Of a stretch of 64,000 nucleotides of DNA, positions 25,735 through 34,765 are shown in pieces. The stretch lies in contig NZ_CP195191.1 in NCBI RefSeq assembly GCF_051200875.1, forward strand, positions 3,900,256 to 3,964,255. Direction: 5' to 3'. The DNA comes from Pseudotabrizicola sp051200875. Lineage in GTDB: Bacteria > Pseudomonadota > Alphaproteobacteria > Rhodobacterales > Rhodobacteraceae. Position 1 is the stretch's first letter. The number at the start of each line of letters is the position of its first letter. A model generated the notes under the pieces. The model did not search any database. It had not been told where the DNA came from and saw only the letters and a list, made by a program, of their open reading frames with translations. Made by a program: the position numbers and the translations under genes.

Positions 25735-26183
25735 GCGCGCAGGTCTTTCGGGCTGCCCATAACGACAAAGGTGGTTATCGACTGCACCTGCGGCAGCACT
25801 CCCAAGACTTCGGTGTGCCAATGCTTATAACTGGCCAAATCCTCGGCTTCGACGCGCAGAAGATATTCTACCGTACCGGTTATGTTGTGGCATTCAGTAA
25901 CCTGCGGAGCGCGGGCGACCGCACGCTCGAAGGCTTCTTGTGATGTTTTGGTATGAGTGTTCAGGCCCACTGTGACATAGGCCACAAATCCAATCCCCAA
26001 CTTCCCGGGATCAATTACAGCCCTGTAGGACTTGATCACGCCAGAGCGTTCAAGCTCTTGCACACGTCGCAGGCAGGCAGATGGCGACAAGCCAACCCTA
26101 TCCGCAAGTTCCAGATTGGAAAGTCGGGCGTTCATTTGCAATTCTTGCAATATCCGGTGATTTATTTGGTCAAGTTTCGCCAT
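25731..26183 (-). CDS. Lrp/AsnC family transcriptional regulator
   Basis: A 150-residue feast/famine regulator. The N-terminal HTH (NHRILQELQMNARLSNLELADRVGLSPSACLRRVQELE, read in parts) is followed by the RAM effector domain (GIGFVAYVTVGLNTH ... EYLLRVEAEDLASY). It is divergent from the LysE-type exporter 72 bp away and probably controls it in response to an amino acid, as in many AsnC/LysE pairs. Confidence 0.92.
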   Translation of the reverse strand: MAKLDQINHRILQELQMNARLSNLELADRVGLSPSACLRRVQELERSGVIKSYRAVIDPGKLGIGFVAYVTVGLNTHTKTSQEAFERAVARAPQVTECHNITGTVEYLLRVEAEDLASYKHWHTEVLGVLPQVQSITTFVVMGSPKDLRA

Positions 26184-26255
26184 TTGTTGCAGAATATGGC
26201 AATCAGGCGGAATTTTTGCAATTTAAATCGCCTTGTTTTGCGCGATTTATTGTGA

Positions 26256-26846
26256 ATGACACAGGAACTTATCTTCGCCCTTATCGGCTTTGCCTTCGCC
26301 ACCTCGATTACACCCGGTCCGAACAACATGATGTTGCTGGCGTCTGGGGTGAACTTTGGCTTTCGCCGCACGCTCCCCCACATGCTGGGCATCAGCCTTG
26401 GCCATGCTTTCATGGTATTCTTGGTCGGGATCGGGCTCGCTAAATTGCTTGCCCAGTGGCACTTGGTTATCCTTGCGCTTAAAGTTGCGGCTGTACTCTA
26501 TATGCTCTGGCTGGCTTGGAAGATTGCAAACGCCGCCCCGCCGCGTGAGGGGGAGGATCGTGGCAAGCCTCTGAGTTTTGTTCAGGCCGCCGCATTTCAA
26601 TGGGTCAATCCAAAGGCTGCGGCGATGGCCCTCTCCGCGGTGACGGTCTACGGTGGCGATGGCAGCCCGGCCAGCATCACGTTGGTTGCGTTGACCTTTT
26701 GCGCTGTCAATCTTCCTTCGGTCGCCGTCTGGGCTCTGGCGGGGCAGAACCTTCGGCTCTGGCTGACAAGCAATGCGCGCCTTCGGATTTTCAACCGGAC
26801 AATGGCAGTGCTTCTGGTGCTCAGCCTCTGGCCAGTCTTAGCGTAG
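26256..26846 (+). CDS. LysE family amino-acid exporter
   Basis: A 196-residue inner-membrane protein with the six-helix LysE/RhtB layout. The segments FAFATSITPGPNNMMLLASGVNFG (read in parts) and PHMLGISLGHAFMVFLVGIGL near the N-terminus are family hallmarks. It is divergent from the AsnC gene. Its end overlaps the convergent possible glycosyltransferase by 9 bp. The exported amino acid is not known. Confidence 0.92.
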   Translation: MTQELIFALIGFAFATSITPGPNNMMLLASGVNFGFRRTLPHMLGISLGHAFMVFLVGIGLAKLLAQWHLVILALKVAAVLYMLWLAWKIANAAPPREGEDRGKPLSFVQAAAFQWVNPKAAAMALSAVTVYGGDGSPASITLVALTFCAVNLPSVAVWALAGQNLRLWLTSNARLRIFNRTMAVLLVLSLWPVLA

Positions 26847-27836
26847 CCAAAGGTCGTTCCGGCGCAGGGTGTTTCGGATAACTTGCTCTCGCCGTGGAAG
26901 ATCGTCGCGGTCAAACAGTGCTCGCGCCTTCTTGCCTTTGTTCTGGTAGACCATCGCTTTGACCGGTGAGTAATCACGAAGGATGCGCCGCAGCGGCTTG
27001 TCCTCGGCCACGGTTTCCAACACCTCGACGACCCTGTCGGATTCTCGGGCATAAAGCAGCGGCAATGTGCGGTAATGGCATGTCACGTCTCCATCCAAGC
27101 CGGCAAGTTCTGGGCCTGGCCGTCCGCCGGAAAAGGAATGAATGACCAAGGGCAAAGCGACCTGATCCAGCCAGGGGTCGAATTCCTGTAAAACCAGTTC
27201 TGGCGGCGGAGTGTCCAAAATTGCCTTTGCATAGGTCAAGAAACGAGCACCGAACCGTGTGGGGCTTTCGTGAAAGAACCAGCCTGCGTTGAAGTAAAGG
27301 TAGCGTTGCCAATATTCGTCTGGCTGCGACAGATCCAAGGACGAGTCAAAGTCCAAAGAAAACTTCGTGTACAATGACTTCCAGATTTCCGCGTATCCGG
27401 GCCCATACAGTTCGATCTGGGGCCAAGTTCCCTCGCGCCGCATACTGGCAGATGGCCGGGAGAAATCGAAACCGACCGCTCCAAGATCGCCCGTAATCAG
27501 CGTATCCGTGTCTAGAAACAAGAAGGGTGCATCAGGCAGGGCAGAGAGCGCCTCAATCTTGTTGCCATATGGGTATTTCTGACCAAAAATCTTGTTTTCA
27601 AAGGGAAGTATCTCTGCGCCCAAAGACTGTAAGAGGTCTCGAACCTCTGGGTCCATCACCGGGTCTTGCGTCCACAGTGGTCCACGCTGCGGCTCGCAGA
27701 TGATCAGTTGCCCTTTGAAATCCGGATTTGTCAGGCGCAACGAGCCTGCGAGTAGGATTGCCTCATATTGCAGCCGCCCCTTTTGGCCGATGGCCATGAT
27801 TGTGTAGTCATTCGGTGTGGCTGGGAAGTTGGGCAT
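26838..27836 (-). CDS. possible GT-A-type glycosyltransferase, otherwise unknown
   Basis: A 332-residue cytosolic protein beginning MPNFPATPNDYTIMAIGQKG. A FLFLDTDTLI segment near residue 117 could be the DxD-type metal and nucleotide-sugar site of a GT-A glycosyltransferase; nothing else was recognised with confidence. The start at 27836 is a plausible ATG; an upstream in-frame extension of about 95 residues has a different character and is probably not translated. The family name is an inference. Confidence 0.55.
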   Translation of the reverse strand: MPNFPATPNDYTIMAIGQKGRLQYEAILLAGSLRLTNPDFKGQLIICEPQRGPLWTQDPVMDPEVRDLLQSLGAEILPFENKIFGQKYPYGNKIEALSALPDAPFLFLDTDTLITGDLGAVGFDFSRPSASMRREGTWPQIELYGPGYAEIWKSLYTKFSLDFDSSLDLSQPDEYWQRYLYFNAGWFFHESPTRFGARFLTYAKAILDTPPPELVLQEFDPWLDQVALPLVIHSFSGGRPGPELAGLDGDVTCHYRTLPLLYARESDRVVEVLETVAEDKPLRRILRDYSPVKAMVYQNKGKKARALFDRDDLPRREQVIRNTLRRNDLWLR

Positions 27837-28062
27837 TCGAGACCCTTTTTGAATTGCTTGGCGAAACCTTAGACCGGTTTTCCGCCAGACAAAAGAACAG
27901 GTAGCTGTCTGGAAAACGAGATGATGCTCCTGTGCCGAAGAGGCCACGAGGGTTCGGCGATTGGGCAACGATTGCGAAACGATGCGGAATTGGCCGCCAT
28001 CTTCCCTTTTCAACAAAGCCAGAGAAAGCCTATAAGGCGCTGCATAGAGAAGGGGCCTACCC

Positions 28063-28650
28063 ATGCGCATCGCAGACGTTATTCGTAACACCGCAGAAAC
28101 CCAGATTTCCGTCTCGATCAATCTTGATGGAACTGGACGCTATGAAGTGAAGACCGGCGTGGGTTTCTTCGATCACATGATGGATCAACTGGCCCGTCAC
28201 TCGCTGATTGACATCACGTTATCGGCGAATGGTGATCTTCACATAGATGATCACCACACGGTCGAGGATTGTGGCATTGCGCTTGGTCAAGCTCTGACAA
28301 AGGCAATGGGAGACAAGAAGGGCATTCGGCGCTATGGCCATTTCAACCTCGCCATGGATGACACTCAGGTGGTGACGGCGCTTGATCTGTCTGGCCGCCC
28401 GTTTCTTGTGTGGAACGTGGCGTTCCCGACCGCAAAAATTGGGACGTTCGATACGGAACTCGTCCGTGAATTCTTTCAAGCCCTGTCTACACACGGTGGC
28501 ATTACGCTTCATGTCGATCTGATACATGGCCTGAACAGCCACCACATTGCCGAGGCCGCATTCAAATCTGTGGCCCGCGCATTACGGATGGCAGTAGAGC
28601 CGGATGCTCGGATGGCGGGCGTTCTGCCGTCGACAAAAGGCAGTCTGTGA
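28063..28650 (+). CDS. hisB: imidazoleglycerol-phosphate dehydratase
   Basis: A 195-residue manganese enzyme that dehydrates imidazoleglycerol phosphate in histidine biosynthesis. The two metal sites are visible: DDHHTVEDCGIALG and the second GLNSHHIAEAAFKS. The RIADVIRNTAETQI start is typical. It is the stand-alone form (no phosphatase domain). hisH follows 94 bp later. Confidence 0.96.
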   Translation: MRIADVIRNTAETQISVSINLDGTGRYEVKTGVGFFDHMMDQLARHSLIDITLSANGDLHIDDHHTVEDCGIALGQALTKAMGDKKGIRRYGHFNLAMDDTQVVTALDLSGRPFLVWNVAFPTAKIGTFDTELVREFFQALSTHGGITLHVDLIHGLNSHHIAEAAFKSVARALRMAVEPDARMAGVLPSTKGSL

Positions 28651-28744
28651 AAGAGTGTCAGATTTTCTTTAGGTGAGCCTTGTCCAAGTCCTGAGTGGTT
28701 TGGGCAGGGGAAATGACCTCATAGGAAGAAGAAAAGTAGAGAAC

Positions 28745-29386
28745 ATGGCCCTGACGGTACTTGTCGATTATGACAGCGGCAACCTGCATTCTGCGGAAAA
28801 GGCGTTTCAGCGTATGGCGCTTGAGACCGGTGCCGGTGATGTTATCGTTTCATCCCGTCCTGAAGATGTCGCGCGTGCAGATCGGATTGTTTTGCCTGGG
28901 GATGGGGCCTTTCCGTCGTGCCGCCGGGCGCTTGGGTCTTATGGGGGCCTGTTCGAAGCAATTGAGGATGTTGTCACCCGGAAGGCGCGGCCCTTTCTGG
29001 GCATCTGTGTCGGGATGCAGATGATGGCAACTTGGGGCAGGGAATATCAGGATACCCAAGGCTTCGGTTGGGTGTCAGGTGAGGTGGTCAAGATCACACC
29101 TGCGGACCCGCGCCTGAAAGTGCCGCATATGGGGTGGAATGATCTGGTGATCGACCATCCGCATCCTGTGTTGGATGGCATCAAAACGGGCGATCACGCC
29201 TATTTCGTTCATTCCTATCACTTCCGTGTCGACAAGCCTGCCGAGCGACTGGCGCATTGTGATTACGCAGGCGATATCACCGCCATTATCGGGCGCGACA
29301 CTATGGCTGGAACCCAGTTCCACCCCGAGAAATCGCAGCAGACAGGTCTACGCATTATTGCAAATTTCCTTCAGTGGAAGCCCTAA
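28745..29386 (+). CDS. hisH: imidazole glycerol phosphate synthase, glutaminase subunit
   Basis: A 213-residue class I glutamine amidotransferase that supplies ammonia to HisF. The catalytic triad is visible: Cys88 in FLGICVGMQ, His in GTQFHPEKS, and a glutamate in that same tail. MALTVLVDYDSGNLHS is a standard HisH start; the longer in-frame reading from 28673 is not conserved-looking. Confidence 0.96.
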   Translation: MALTVLVDYDSGNLHSAEKAFQRMALETGAGDVIVSSRPEDVARADRIVLPGDGAFPSCRRALGSYGGLFEAIEDVVTRKARPFLGICVGMQMMATWGREYQDTQGFGWVSGEVVKITPADPRLKVPHMGWNDLVIDHPHPVLDGIKTGDHAYFVHSYHFRVDKPAERLAHCDYAGDITAIIGRDTMAGTQFHPEKSQQTGLRIIANFLQWKP

Positions 29387-29404
29387 ACTGGCCCTGTTGC
29401 GCAC

Positions 29405-29632
29405 CTATTCTTGCGCTTTTCGAACATCGGGCCAGCATTTCTTACACGGGCGGTAGCCCATCGTCGTTGCTTCTCCAGTAGCGTTGACAAGCAACACATT
29501 GGCACGTCTTGGGGGCCGGGATGCGCAACCATAGCGGCAAAAAATGCCTGTCGTCTTTACCACATAGATCTGACCGGTTTGTCGTCGCGCCAGTAAATTT
29601 CCCCAGTCACGATCGCTTAGTTCTTGCGCCAT
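29405..29632 (-). CDS. Ada-like metal-binding domain, stand-alone
   Basis: A 75-residue protein with the zinc-binding pattern of Ada's N-terminal domain: GIFCRYGCASRPPRRANVLL and YRPCKKCWPD, four cysteines, and the phosphotriester-type CxxC spacing. The methyltransferase and HTH parts of a complete Ada are absent. The ATG at 29632 is preferred to a GTG at 29641 because GGAGA sits just upstream; it begins inside the DMT gene's tail. A small DNA-damage sensor or a zinc protein are both possible. Confidence 0.72.
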   Translation of the reverse strand: MAQELSDRDWGNLLARRQTGQIYVVKTTGIFCRYGCASRPPRRANVLLVNATGEATTMGYRPCKKCWPDVRKAQE

Positions 29633-30498
29633 TTTCTCCACCTTCCGTCAATCACGATCAACCCGGTGCAGATCAAAAGGAAGCCAGCGATATGCTGCGG
29701 TAACAGCCTCTCGCCCAGAACCAACGCGCCCATGGTCGTGGCGCTGATCGGGATCAGGAAGGTTACAATGGATAAGTTCGTCGCGCCTGCCGAAGCAAGG
29801 ATGCGGAAGAACAATAGGTAAGCCCAGGCCGTAGAAAAGACAGCCAAGGCGAAAATAGCACTTCCCACTCGTAATTCAGGCCAGTCGACCTCTGAAAGGG
29901 GGGCAAAAAGCACCAGGGCGGGAAGCAGCAATACGGAAGAACCCGCGACTTGACCAAAAGCCGTTGCAAGTGGTGGCAGCGCCATATTCTTGAATCGTCT
30001 GCCATAGACACCCGCGCAGCCATAACTCAGCGCTGCCAGCAAAGAACAGGATATGGCCCAAACGCCTCCGCCTGTTGTTGAGCCTGCAACCATCACGACC
30101 ACGCCAATAAATCCGAGGATCAGGCCCAAAGCCTTTGCCTTGGTTATCTTTTCATCGTCGGTCACAAGATGGGCTATGACAAGTGTAAAGAGCGGAGTTG
30201 TGGCATTCAGGATAGATGCAAGTGATCCGGTGATTTCACCCTGTGCCGTCGCAATCAATGTGAAAGGCAGGATGTTGTTGAGGACTGACATTCCCAGAAC
30301 TGCAGGCCAAACTTTCAGCGGCGGAAAAGCCACTCCCAGAACGGGAAGCAGGGCGGCCAGCGTCAAGGCTGCCAGACTTACCCGCAACCAGACAACCTGA
30401 AGCACTGACAAGGCTTCAAGTCCAATTTCAACGAAAAGAAAAGACCCTCCCCAAAGGATGGAAAGGGTCAAGATCATCAGCCAGTCATTTCGGGTCAT
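29617..30498 (-). CDS. DMT superfamily transporter (EamA-type)
   Basis: A 293-residue inner-membrane protein with about ten helices and two EamA repeats (SILWGGSFLFVEIGLEAL at the start; GYGCAGVYGRRF near residue 160). The ATG at 30498 has GGAGG just upstream; the ATG 12 bp earlier lies against that site. It may export amino acids or metabolites. The Ada-like gene overlaps its 3' end. Confidence 0.9.
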   Translation of the reverse strand: MTRNDWLMILTLSILWGGSFLFVEIGLEALSVLQVVWLRVSLAALTLAALLPVLGVAFPPLKVWPAVLGMSVLNNILPFTLIATAQGEITGSLASILNATTPLFTLVIAHLVTDDEKITKAKALGLILGFIGVVVMVAGSTTGGGVWAISCSLLAALSYGCAGVYGRRFKNMALPPLATAFGQVAGSSVLLLPALVLFAPLSEVDWPELRVGSAIFALAVFSTAWAYLLFFRILASAGATNLSIVTFLIPISATTMGALVLGERLLPQHIAGFLLICTGLIVIDGRWRKWRKN

Positions 30499-30559
30499 TG
30501 GCACCTCCATCCACTAGGGTATGCCCAAGGACCAATGCGCCGCGCGACCCGGTTTTTGC

Positions 30560-30961
30560 TTATTTCACGCGCGACCAAGTGCCGCCATCACGGCAGATGC
30601 CAAGGACGCAGCCAGAGATGGCAAGTCCGTTGCCCTTCAATTGCATCTTTGAATTGTAGGTCTTGTTGCGATCCGGCGACCAGACTTTACCGTTGCCGTA
30701 TTTCCCATCGCCAAGGTTTTCCATATCCCAGATGATCTTCTTGCCGACATTGTCTGACTTCAGATCTTTTCCGCTGCTGTCAAAAGACTTGATCAGAGTA
30801 CCGCAGATTCTGGCTCCACAGGCTTTCACGTCGATGTGGCCGTAATTTCCATTGTCGTCAGGCTTCGTTTTCCAGACCCCGTAGACTGGGTCAGCCAGCG
30901 CTGCACCGGCGACAAAAGCCATCGCGGCCGCAAGCGTCGTAACTCTAGCGAATCGGTTCAT
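30560..30961 (-). CDS. DUF2147 secreted protein
   Basis: A 133-residue exported protein. A signal peptide (MNRFARVTTLAAAMAFVAGAALA, cleavage after ALA) precedes DUF2147 sequence: PVYGVWKTKPDDNG, a GKYGNGKVWSPDRNKTYNSK segment, and GCVLGICRDGGTWSRVK at the end. Four cysteines suggest disulfides. Function is unknown; related proteins sit in metabolic and envelope contexts. Confidence 0.88.
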   Translation of the reverse strand: MNRFARVTTLAAAMAFVAGAALADPVYGVWKTKPDDNGNYGHIDVKACGARICGTLIKSFDSSGKDLKSDNVGKKIIWDMENLGDGKYGNGKVWSPDRNKTYNSKMQLKGNGLAISGCVLGICRDGGTWSRVK

Positions 30962-31113
30962 TTGGTTCTCCTCCCAAGGCTGCCGCGATCATCAGCGGGC
31001 AAGCCATTCCAATCAAGCGTGACGTGGGGTCCATTTGATTAGCTTAAGCCCTTGGCATCACCTTCCTCCCATGCCAAAGGATCGCGACCGCGCCTGTTCG
31101 GAAAGGGAAGCTC

Positions 31114-31830
31114 ATGATCCTCTATCCTGCCATCGACTTGAAGGATGGAAACTGTGTTCGTCTGCTGAGGGGAGAGATGTCGGCCGCAACGATCTTTGGT
31201 GACGATCCGGCAGCTCAAGCCGCAAAATTCGAGGCGGCAGGTTGCCAATGGGTACATCTGGTTGACCTCAACGGGGCTTTCGCGGGGCAACCGGTGAATG
31301 CCGAGGCTGTTGAAGCGATCCTGAAGCGGATCAAGGTGCCTGCCCAGTTGGGCGGCGGTATCCGCGACATGGAAACCATCGAGATGTGGCTGTCCAAAGG
31401 CCTTTCCCGCGTCATCCTTGGAACTGTGGCCGTGGAAAACCCCAGTCTGGTGCGCCAAGCGGCGCTCGCCTTCCCGGGAAAGGTTGCAGTCGGCATTGAC
31501 GCACGAAAGGGCCGCGTCGCGACAAAGGGCTGGGCAGAGGAAACCGATGTTATGGTGACTGACCTTGCGCGCCAGTTCGAAGACGCTGGTGTTGCGGCAA
31601 TCATTTACACGGATATCGACCGGGATGGTGCAATGCAGGGCCCGAATATCGAGGCAACCGAAGCGCTGGCACGGGCAGTGAAGATTCCGGTGATCGCTTC
31701 AGGCGGTGTCAGCCGAATGGAAGATCTGATCGCTCTGCGTGATACAGGCGTAATTGCCGGAGCGATTTCAGGACGTGCGCTTTATGACGGGGCGATTGAT
31801 TTGGCTGCTGCCATTAAGACACTTGGCTGA
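31114..31830 (+). CDS. hisA: ProFAR isomerase
   Basis: A 238-residue TIM-barrel enzyme of histidine synthesis that isomerises ProFAR to PRFAR. The catalytic acid/base Asp8 is in MILYPAIDLKDG, and the phosphate-binding motif GGIRD and SGGVSRMEDL appear in their usual places. Cis-acting neighbours hisF and hisE follow. Confidence 0.97.
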   Translation: MILYPAIDLKDGNCVRLLRGEMSAATIFGDDPAAQAAKFEAAGCQWVHLVDLNGAFAGQPVNAEAVEAILKRIKVPAQLGGGIRDMETIEMWLSKGLSRVILGTVAVENPSLVRQAALAFPGKVAVGIDARKGRVATKGWAEETDVMVTDLARQFEDAGVAAIIYTDIDRDGAMQGPNIEATEALARAVKIPVIASGGVSRMEDLIALRDTGVIAGAISGRALYDGAIDLAAAIKTLG

Positions 31831-31946
31831 TTTCACCTGTTCAGGAATTTCCGGGGGAAAGCAAGTTCGCTTGGAAGGCGGCGTTATCGGGGCACCCCCT
31901 TTCTTTGCTGCGTTCAAGGCGCTAGGCAGAGGCAAAGGAGAGCACC

Positions 31947-32708
31947 ATGCTGAAGACCCGGATCATTCCCTGCCTTGACGTGGCCGATGGCCGCGTCGTC
32001 AAGGGCGTCAATTTCGTCGATCTGCGCGATGCCGGGGACCCGGTCGAGGCAGCGCGCGCTTATGACGCCGCCGGGGCGGATGAGTTGTGTTTCCTCGACA
32101 TCCACGCCACCCATGAAAACCGTGGAACTATGTTCGACCTCGTCACCCGGACGGCAGAACAGTGTTTCATGCCCCTGACCGTAGGCGGCGGGGTACGCAC
32201 GCATGAAGATGTCCGCGCCCTGCTTCTTGCCGGGGCCGACAAGGTCAGCTTCAATTCTGCCGCCGTTGCCAACCCCGATGTCGTGGCAGAGGCCGCAGAC
32301 CGATTTGGCAGCCAATGCATCGTCGTCGCCATTGACGCGAAAACGGTGGAACCGGGACGGTGGGAGATATTCACCCATGGTGGGCGGAAATCGACGGGGA
32401 TTGACGCCGTGGAATTTGCGCGCACCGTTGCTGCAAAGGGCGCGGGAGAAATCCTTTTGACCAGTATGGACCGCGACGGCACGCGTGCAGGCTTTAACCT
32501 GCCCCTGACCCGCGCCATTTCCGATGCTGTCAGTATTCCGGTTATCGCTTCGGGCGGGGTCGGGACATTGGATCACCTTGTCGAGGGGGTCACGAAGGGC
32601 GGCGCGTCGGCTGTTCTCGCGGCCTCTATTTTCCATTTCGGAGATTTCACTATCCGCGAAGCCAAAGAGCACATGGCCGCAGCGGGCATTCCGATGAGGC
32701 TCTCATGA
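31947..32708 (+). CDS. hisF: imidazole glycerol phosphate synthase, cyclase subunit
   Basis: A 253-residue TIM-barrel cyclase. Catalytic Asp11 is in KTRIIPCLDVADG, and the second acidic residue is in VVAIDAKTVEPG. It pairs with HisH to form imidazole glycerol phosphate and AICAR. hisE overlaps its stop (ATGA). The 116-bp gap after hisA shows nothing notable. Confidence 0.97.
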   Translation: MLKTRIIPCLDVADGRVVKGVNFVDLRDAGDPVEAARAYDAAGADELCFLDIHATHENRGTMFDLVTRTAEQCFMPLTVGGGVRTHEDVRALLLAGADKVSFNSAAVANPDVVAEAADRFGSQCIVVAIDAKTVEPGRWEIFTHGGRKSTGIDAVEFARTVAAKGAGEILLTSMDRDGTRAGFNLPLTRAISDAVSIPVIASGGVGTLDHLVEGVTKGGASAVLAASIFHFGDFTIREAKEHMAAAGIPMRLS

Positions 32709-33019
32709 ACACCGCGCTTGAACGTTTGGCTGCAACAATAGCCTCTCGCAAAGGCGCTGATCCCGATACCAGCTGGACCGCGAAGCTTTTTGCGAAGGGG
32801 CCTGAAAAATGCGCTGAAAAGTTTGGCGAAGAAGCGGTGGAGGCGATCATTGAGGCGGTCAAGGGTGACCGTGCCAAGCTGACCTCCGAGGCGGCGGACG
32901 TTATATATCACCTGCTGGTCATGCTTGCTGCGCGTGACGTGACCTTGGCCGATGTTCAGGCCGAGCTTGAACGCCGTGAGGGGACGTCCGGCATCGCCGA
33001 GAAGGCGTCGCGCGGCTAA
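32705..33019 (+). CDS. hisE: phosphoribosyl-ATP pyrophosphohydrolase
   Basis: A 104-residue MazG-fold enzyme, second step of histidine synthesis. The metal-binding helix has EKCAEKFGEEAVEAIIEAV and the C-terminal EAADVIYHLLVML. It overlaps hisF by 4 bp, showing translational coupling. The stop lies 6 bp from the convergent CoA-binding gene. Confidence 0.96.
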   Translation: MNTALERLAATIASRKGADPDTSWTAKLFAKGPEKCAEKFGEEAVEAIIEAVKGDRAKLTSEAADVIYHLLVMLAARDVTLADVQAELERREGTSGIAEKASRG

Positions 33020-33025
33020 GCGAGA

Positions 33026-33442
33026 TCACAGTCCCAGACGCGGGATTTCGATGGCTGGGCATCGGTTCATCACAACTTCGACCCCCCGTGCCTCGGCGCG
33101 TGCCGCGGCTGCCGCATCTTCCACACCTAATTGCATCCAGATGCATTTCAGTTCTGGAAACCGCTCCAACGCCTCGTCGACGACTGTGCCAACCTCTTCC
33201 GAGCGGCGGAAGATGTCGACCATATCGACATGACCTACAATGTCAGAAAGGCTTGCCTTGATATCTTCGCCCAAGGCGATCTGGCCGGCTTGGCCGGGGT
33301 TCACCGGAATCACGCGATAGCCGCGCTGCGCCAAATAGCGGGCAACCCCATGACTTGGCCGATCCGGCTTGGGCGACCAGCCAACAAGGGCGATTACTCG
33401 AACTTCAGTCAGGATGCGGGCAATGCGTTCATTTTCGCTCAT
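33026..33442 (-). CDS. CoA-binding domain protein (YccU-like)
   Basis: A 138-residue Rossmann-type CoA-binding protein. The segment VIALVGWSPKPDRPSHGVARYLAQRGYRVIPVNPGQ (read in parts) is the signature, and PAIEIPRLGL ends the protein. Partner unknown. It follows rlmB on the same strand but a strong terminator lies between them. Confidence 0.9.
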   Translation of the reverse strand: MSENERIARILTEVRVIALVGWSPKPDRPSHGVARYLAQRGYRVIPVNPGQAGQIALGEDIKASLSDIVGHVDMVDIFRRSEEVGTVVDEALERFPELKCIWMQLGVEDAAAAARAEARGVEVVMNRCPAIEIPRLGL

Positions 33443-33469
33443 TTCGGCTCCTGCGGGAAAGGATCAAAG

Positions 33470-33499
33470 AAAAAGGCGCCCTGGAATAATCCGGGCGCC
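33470..33499 (-). terminator. terminator of rlmB
   Basis: Stem GGCGCCC (33475-33481) pairs with GGGCGCC (33493-33499). On the minus strand the stem is followed by TTTTT. It lies between rlmB and the CoA-binding gene, so the latter needs its own promoter. Confidence 0.85.
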
Positions 33500-33613
33500 C
33501 AGTCGCGGAACGAGGGACAGTGAAACGAGAGGCGAGAGTTCCGGTCTCGCTTCCCCTGCACTCTGATTTAGGAACCCGAATCGCATATTAAAGACGCCGT
33601 CGCAGTTTCGTGA

Positions 33614-34405
33614 TCAGCCCCTGCGGCTGGCTGCATAAAGTGAGACCGCCGCCGCATTTGAGACGTTCAGGCTGCCGAAAGCGCCGGCAAAGGGAATGCG
33701 AGCCAGCAAATCGCAAGTCTCGCGGGTTTTTTCGCGCAAACCCGGCCCCTCGGCCCCCATGACCAAGCCGATTGGCCGCGTGCCTGCGCCTGCAACGGCT
33801 GCTTCCAGCGTGGTTTCCGCTTCGCCATCCAGCCCGATAAGATAAAAGCCCATCTCACGAAGTTCCTGCATCGCATCTGCAAGGTTGGTGACCCTAAGAT
33901 AGGGTTGGCGCTCCAGAGCGCCGCTTGCGGTCTTGGCCAGCGCCCCTGTCTCTGGGGCCGAATGGTGGCGAGGGGCGATTACGGCGCGCGCACCGAAAAC
34001 CTCGGCGCTCCGCAGAACAGCGCCAACATTGTGGGGATCCGTCACCCGATCCATCAGCACCACCAACGGCGCACCCTTGCCCGAAATCGCCACATCGGCA
34101 AGAGATCCCCAGTTCAGCGGCTTCACTTCCAATGCCGCGCCCTGATGGACGCTGCCCTCATCAATGGGCACGCTGAATTTCCGCGGGTCTGCCATTTCCG
34201 GCTCCATTCCGCTGGCAGTGACCGCTTCTTCCAGCTTGTCATAGGCATTCTTCGTCAGGACCAACCGGATTTTTTCACGTGCAGGGTTCATCAGGGCGTC
34301 GCGAACCGCATGCAAGCCAAAAAGCCAAACGGTCTCTTTTGCCTCTGCCCGCTTGGCCCGTTCCTTGTCCACGACCCATGTCGGTTTCTTGGTGCCAGGT
34401 TTCAT
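33614..34405 (-). CDS. rlmB: 23S rRNA (guanosine-2'-O)-methyltransferase RlmB
   Basis: A 263-residue SpoU-family methyltransferase. The family motifs are visible: NVGAVLRSAEVFGA, GLVMGAEGPGLREKT and LNVSNAAAVSLYAASR. RlmB methylates the 2'-O of a 23S rRNA guanosine. The N-terminal RNA-binding domain (about residues 20-105) is present (WLFGLHAVRDALMNPARE). The tRNA-Tyr gene begins about 140 bp beyond its start. Confidence 0.93.
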   Translation of the reverse strand: MKPGTKKPTWVVDKERAKRAEAKETVWLFGLHAVRDALMNPAREKIRLVLTKNAYDKLEEAVTASGMEPEMADPRKFSVPIDEGSVHQGAALEVKPLNWGSLADVAISGKGAPLVVLMDRVTDPHNVGAVLRSAEVFGARAVIAPRHHSAPETGALAKTASGALERQPYLRVTNLADAMQELREMGFYLIGLDGEAETTLEAAVAGAGTRPIGLVMGAEGPGLREKTRETCDLLARIPFAGAFGSLNVSNAAAVSLYAASRRG

Positions 34406-34546
34406 TCGTGAGTTCCTTTTTGACTAAGGGCGACACTGCAGCGGGCAGGGGAAAGGCGCAACCGAGTTAGGGGGCTAAACCTTTTTCCAGCTCGGCGCAA
34501 TCGGCCCTTGACGCCCCCCGCTGCCTGTCTTATTCCGCACCCCGTC

Positions 34547-34630
34547 GGGTGACGAGCTGCAAGGTGCGGCAGCGGACTGTAACTCCGCCGGGGCGACCCA
34601 CGCCTGGTTCGATTCCAGGGTCACCCACCA
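34547..34630 (+). tRNA. tRNA-Tyr (GTA)
   Basis: The acceptor stem GGGTGAC/GTCACCC is perfect; the CCA is encoded (34628-34630). The anticodon stem is GCGGA/TCCGC with loop CTGTAAC (anticodon GTA). The T arm is CCTGG-TTCGATT-CCAGG and the variable region has a GGG/CCC stem, as in class II tRNA-Tyr. The D region is odd: positions 8 and 14 are G and C in the simplest fold rather than the usual T and A, and the D loop is short. Length with CCA is 84. Confidence 0.8.
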
Positions 34631-34654
34631 TTTCACCATGGTGACCGACGCAAC

Positions 34655-34679
34655 AAACGGCCGCGCAAGCGGCTGTTTT
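34655..34679 (+). terminator. terminator after tRNA-Tyr
   Basis: Stem CGGCCGC (34658-34664) pairs with GCGGCTG (34669-34675), with one G-U pair, and is followed by TTTT. Confidence 0.75.
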
Positions 34680-34765
34680 GCATTTTGGCCGGCATATCTG
34701 CGATTATGGAAATTGCCAGTAAGGTTCTGGTCGGCGATGCAGAATTCTGCATAAGGTTTCGGAAA

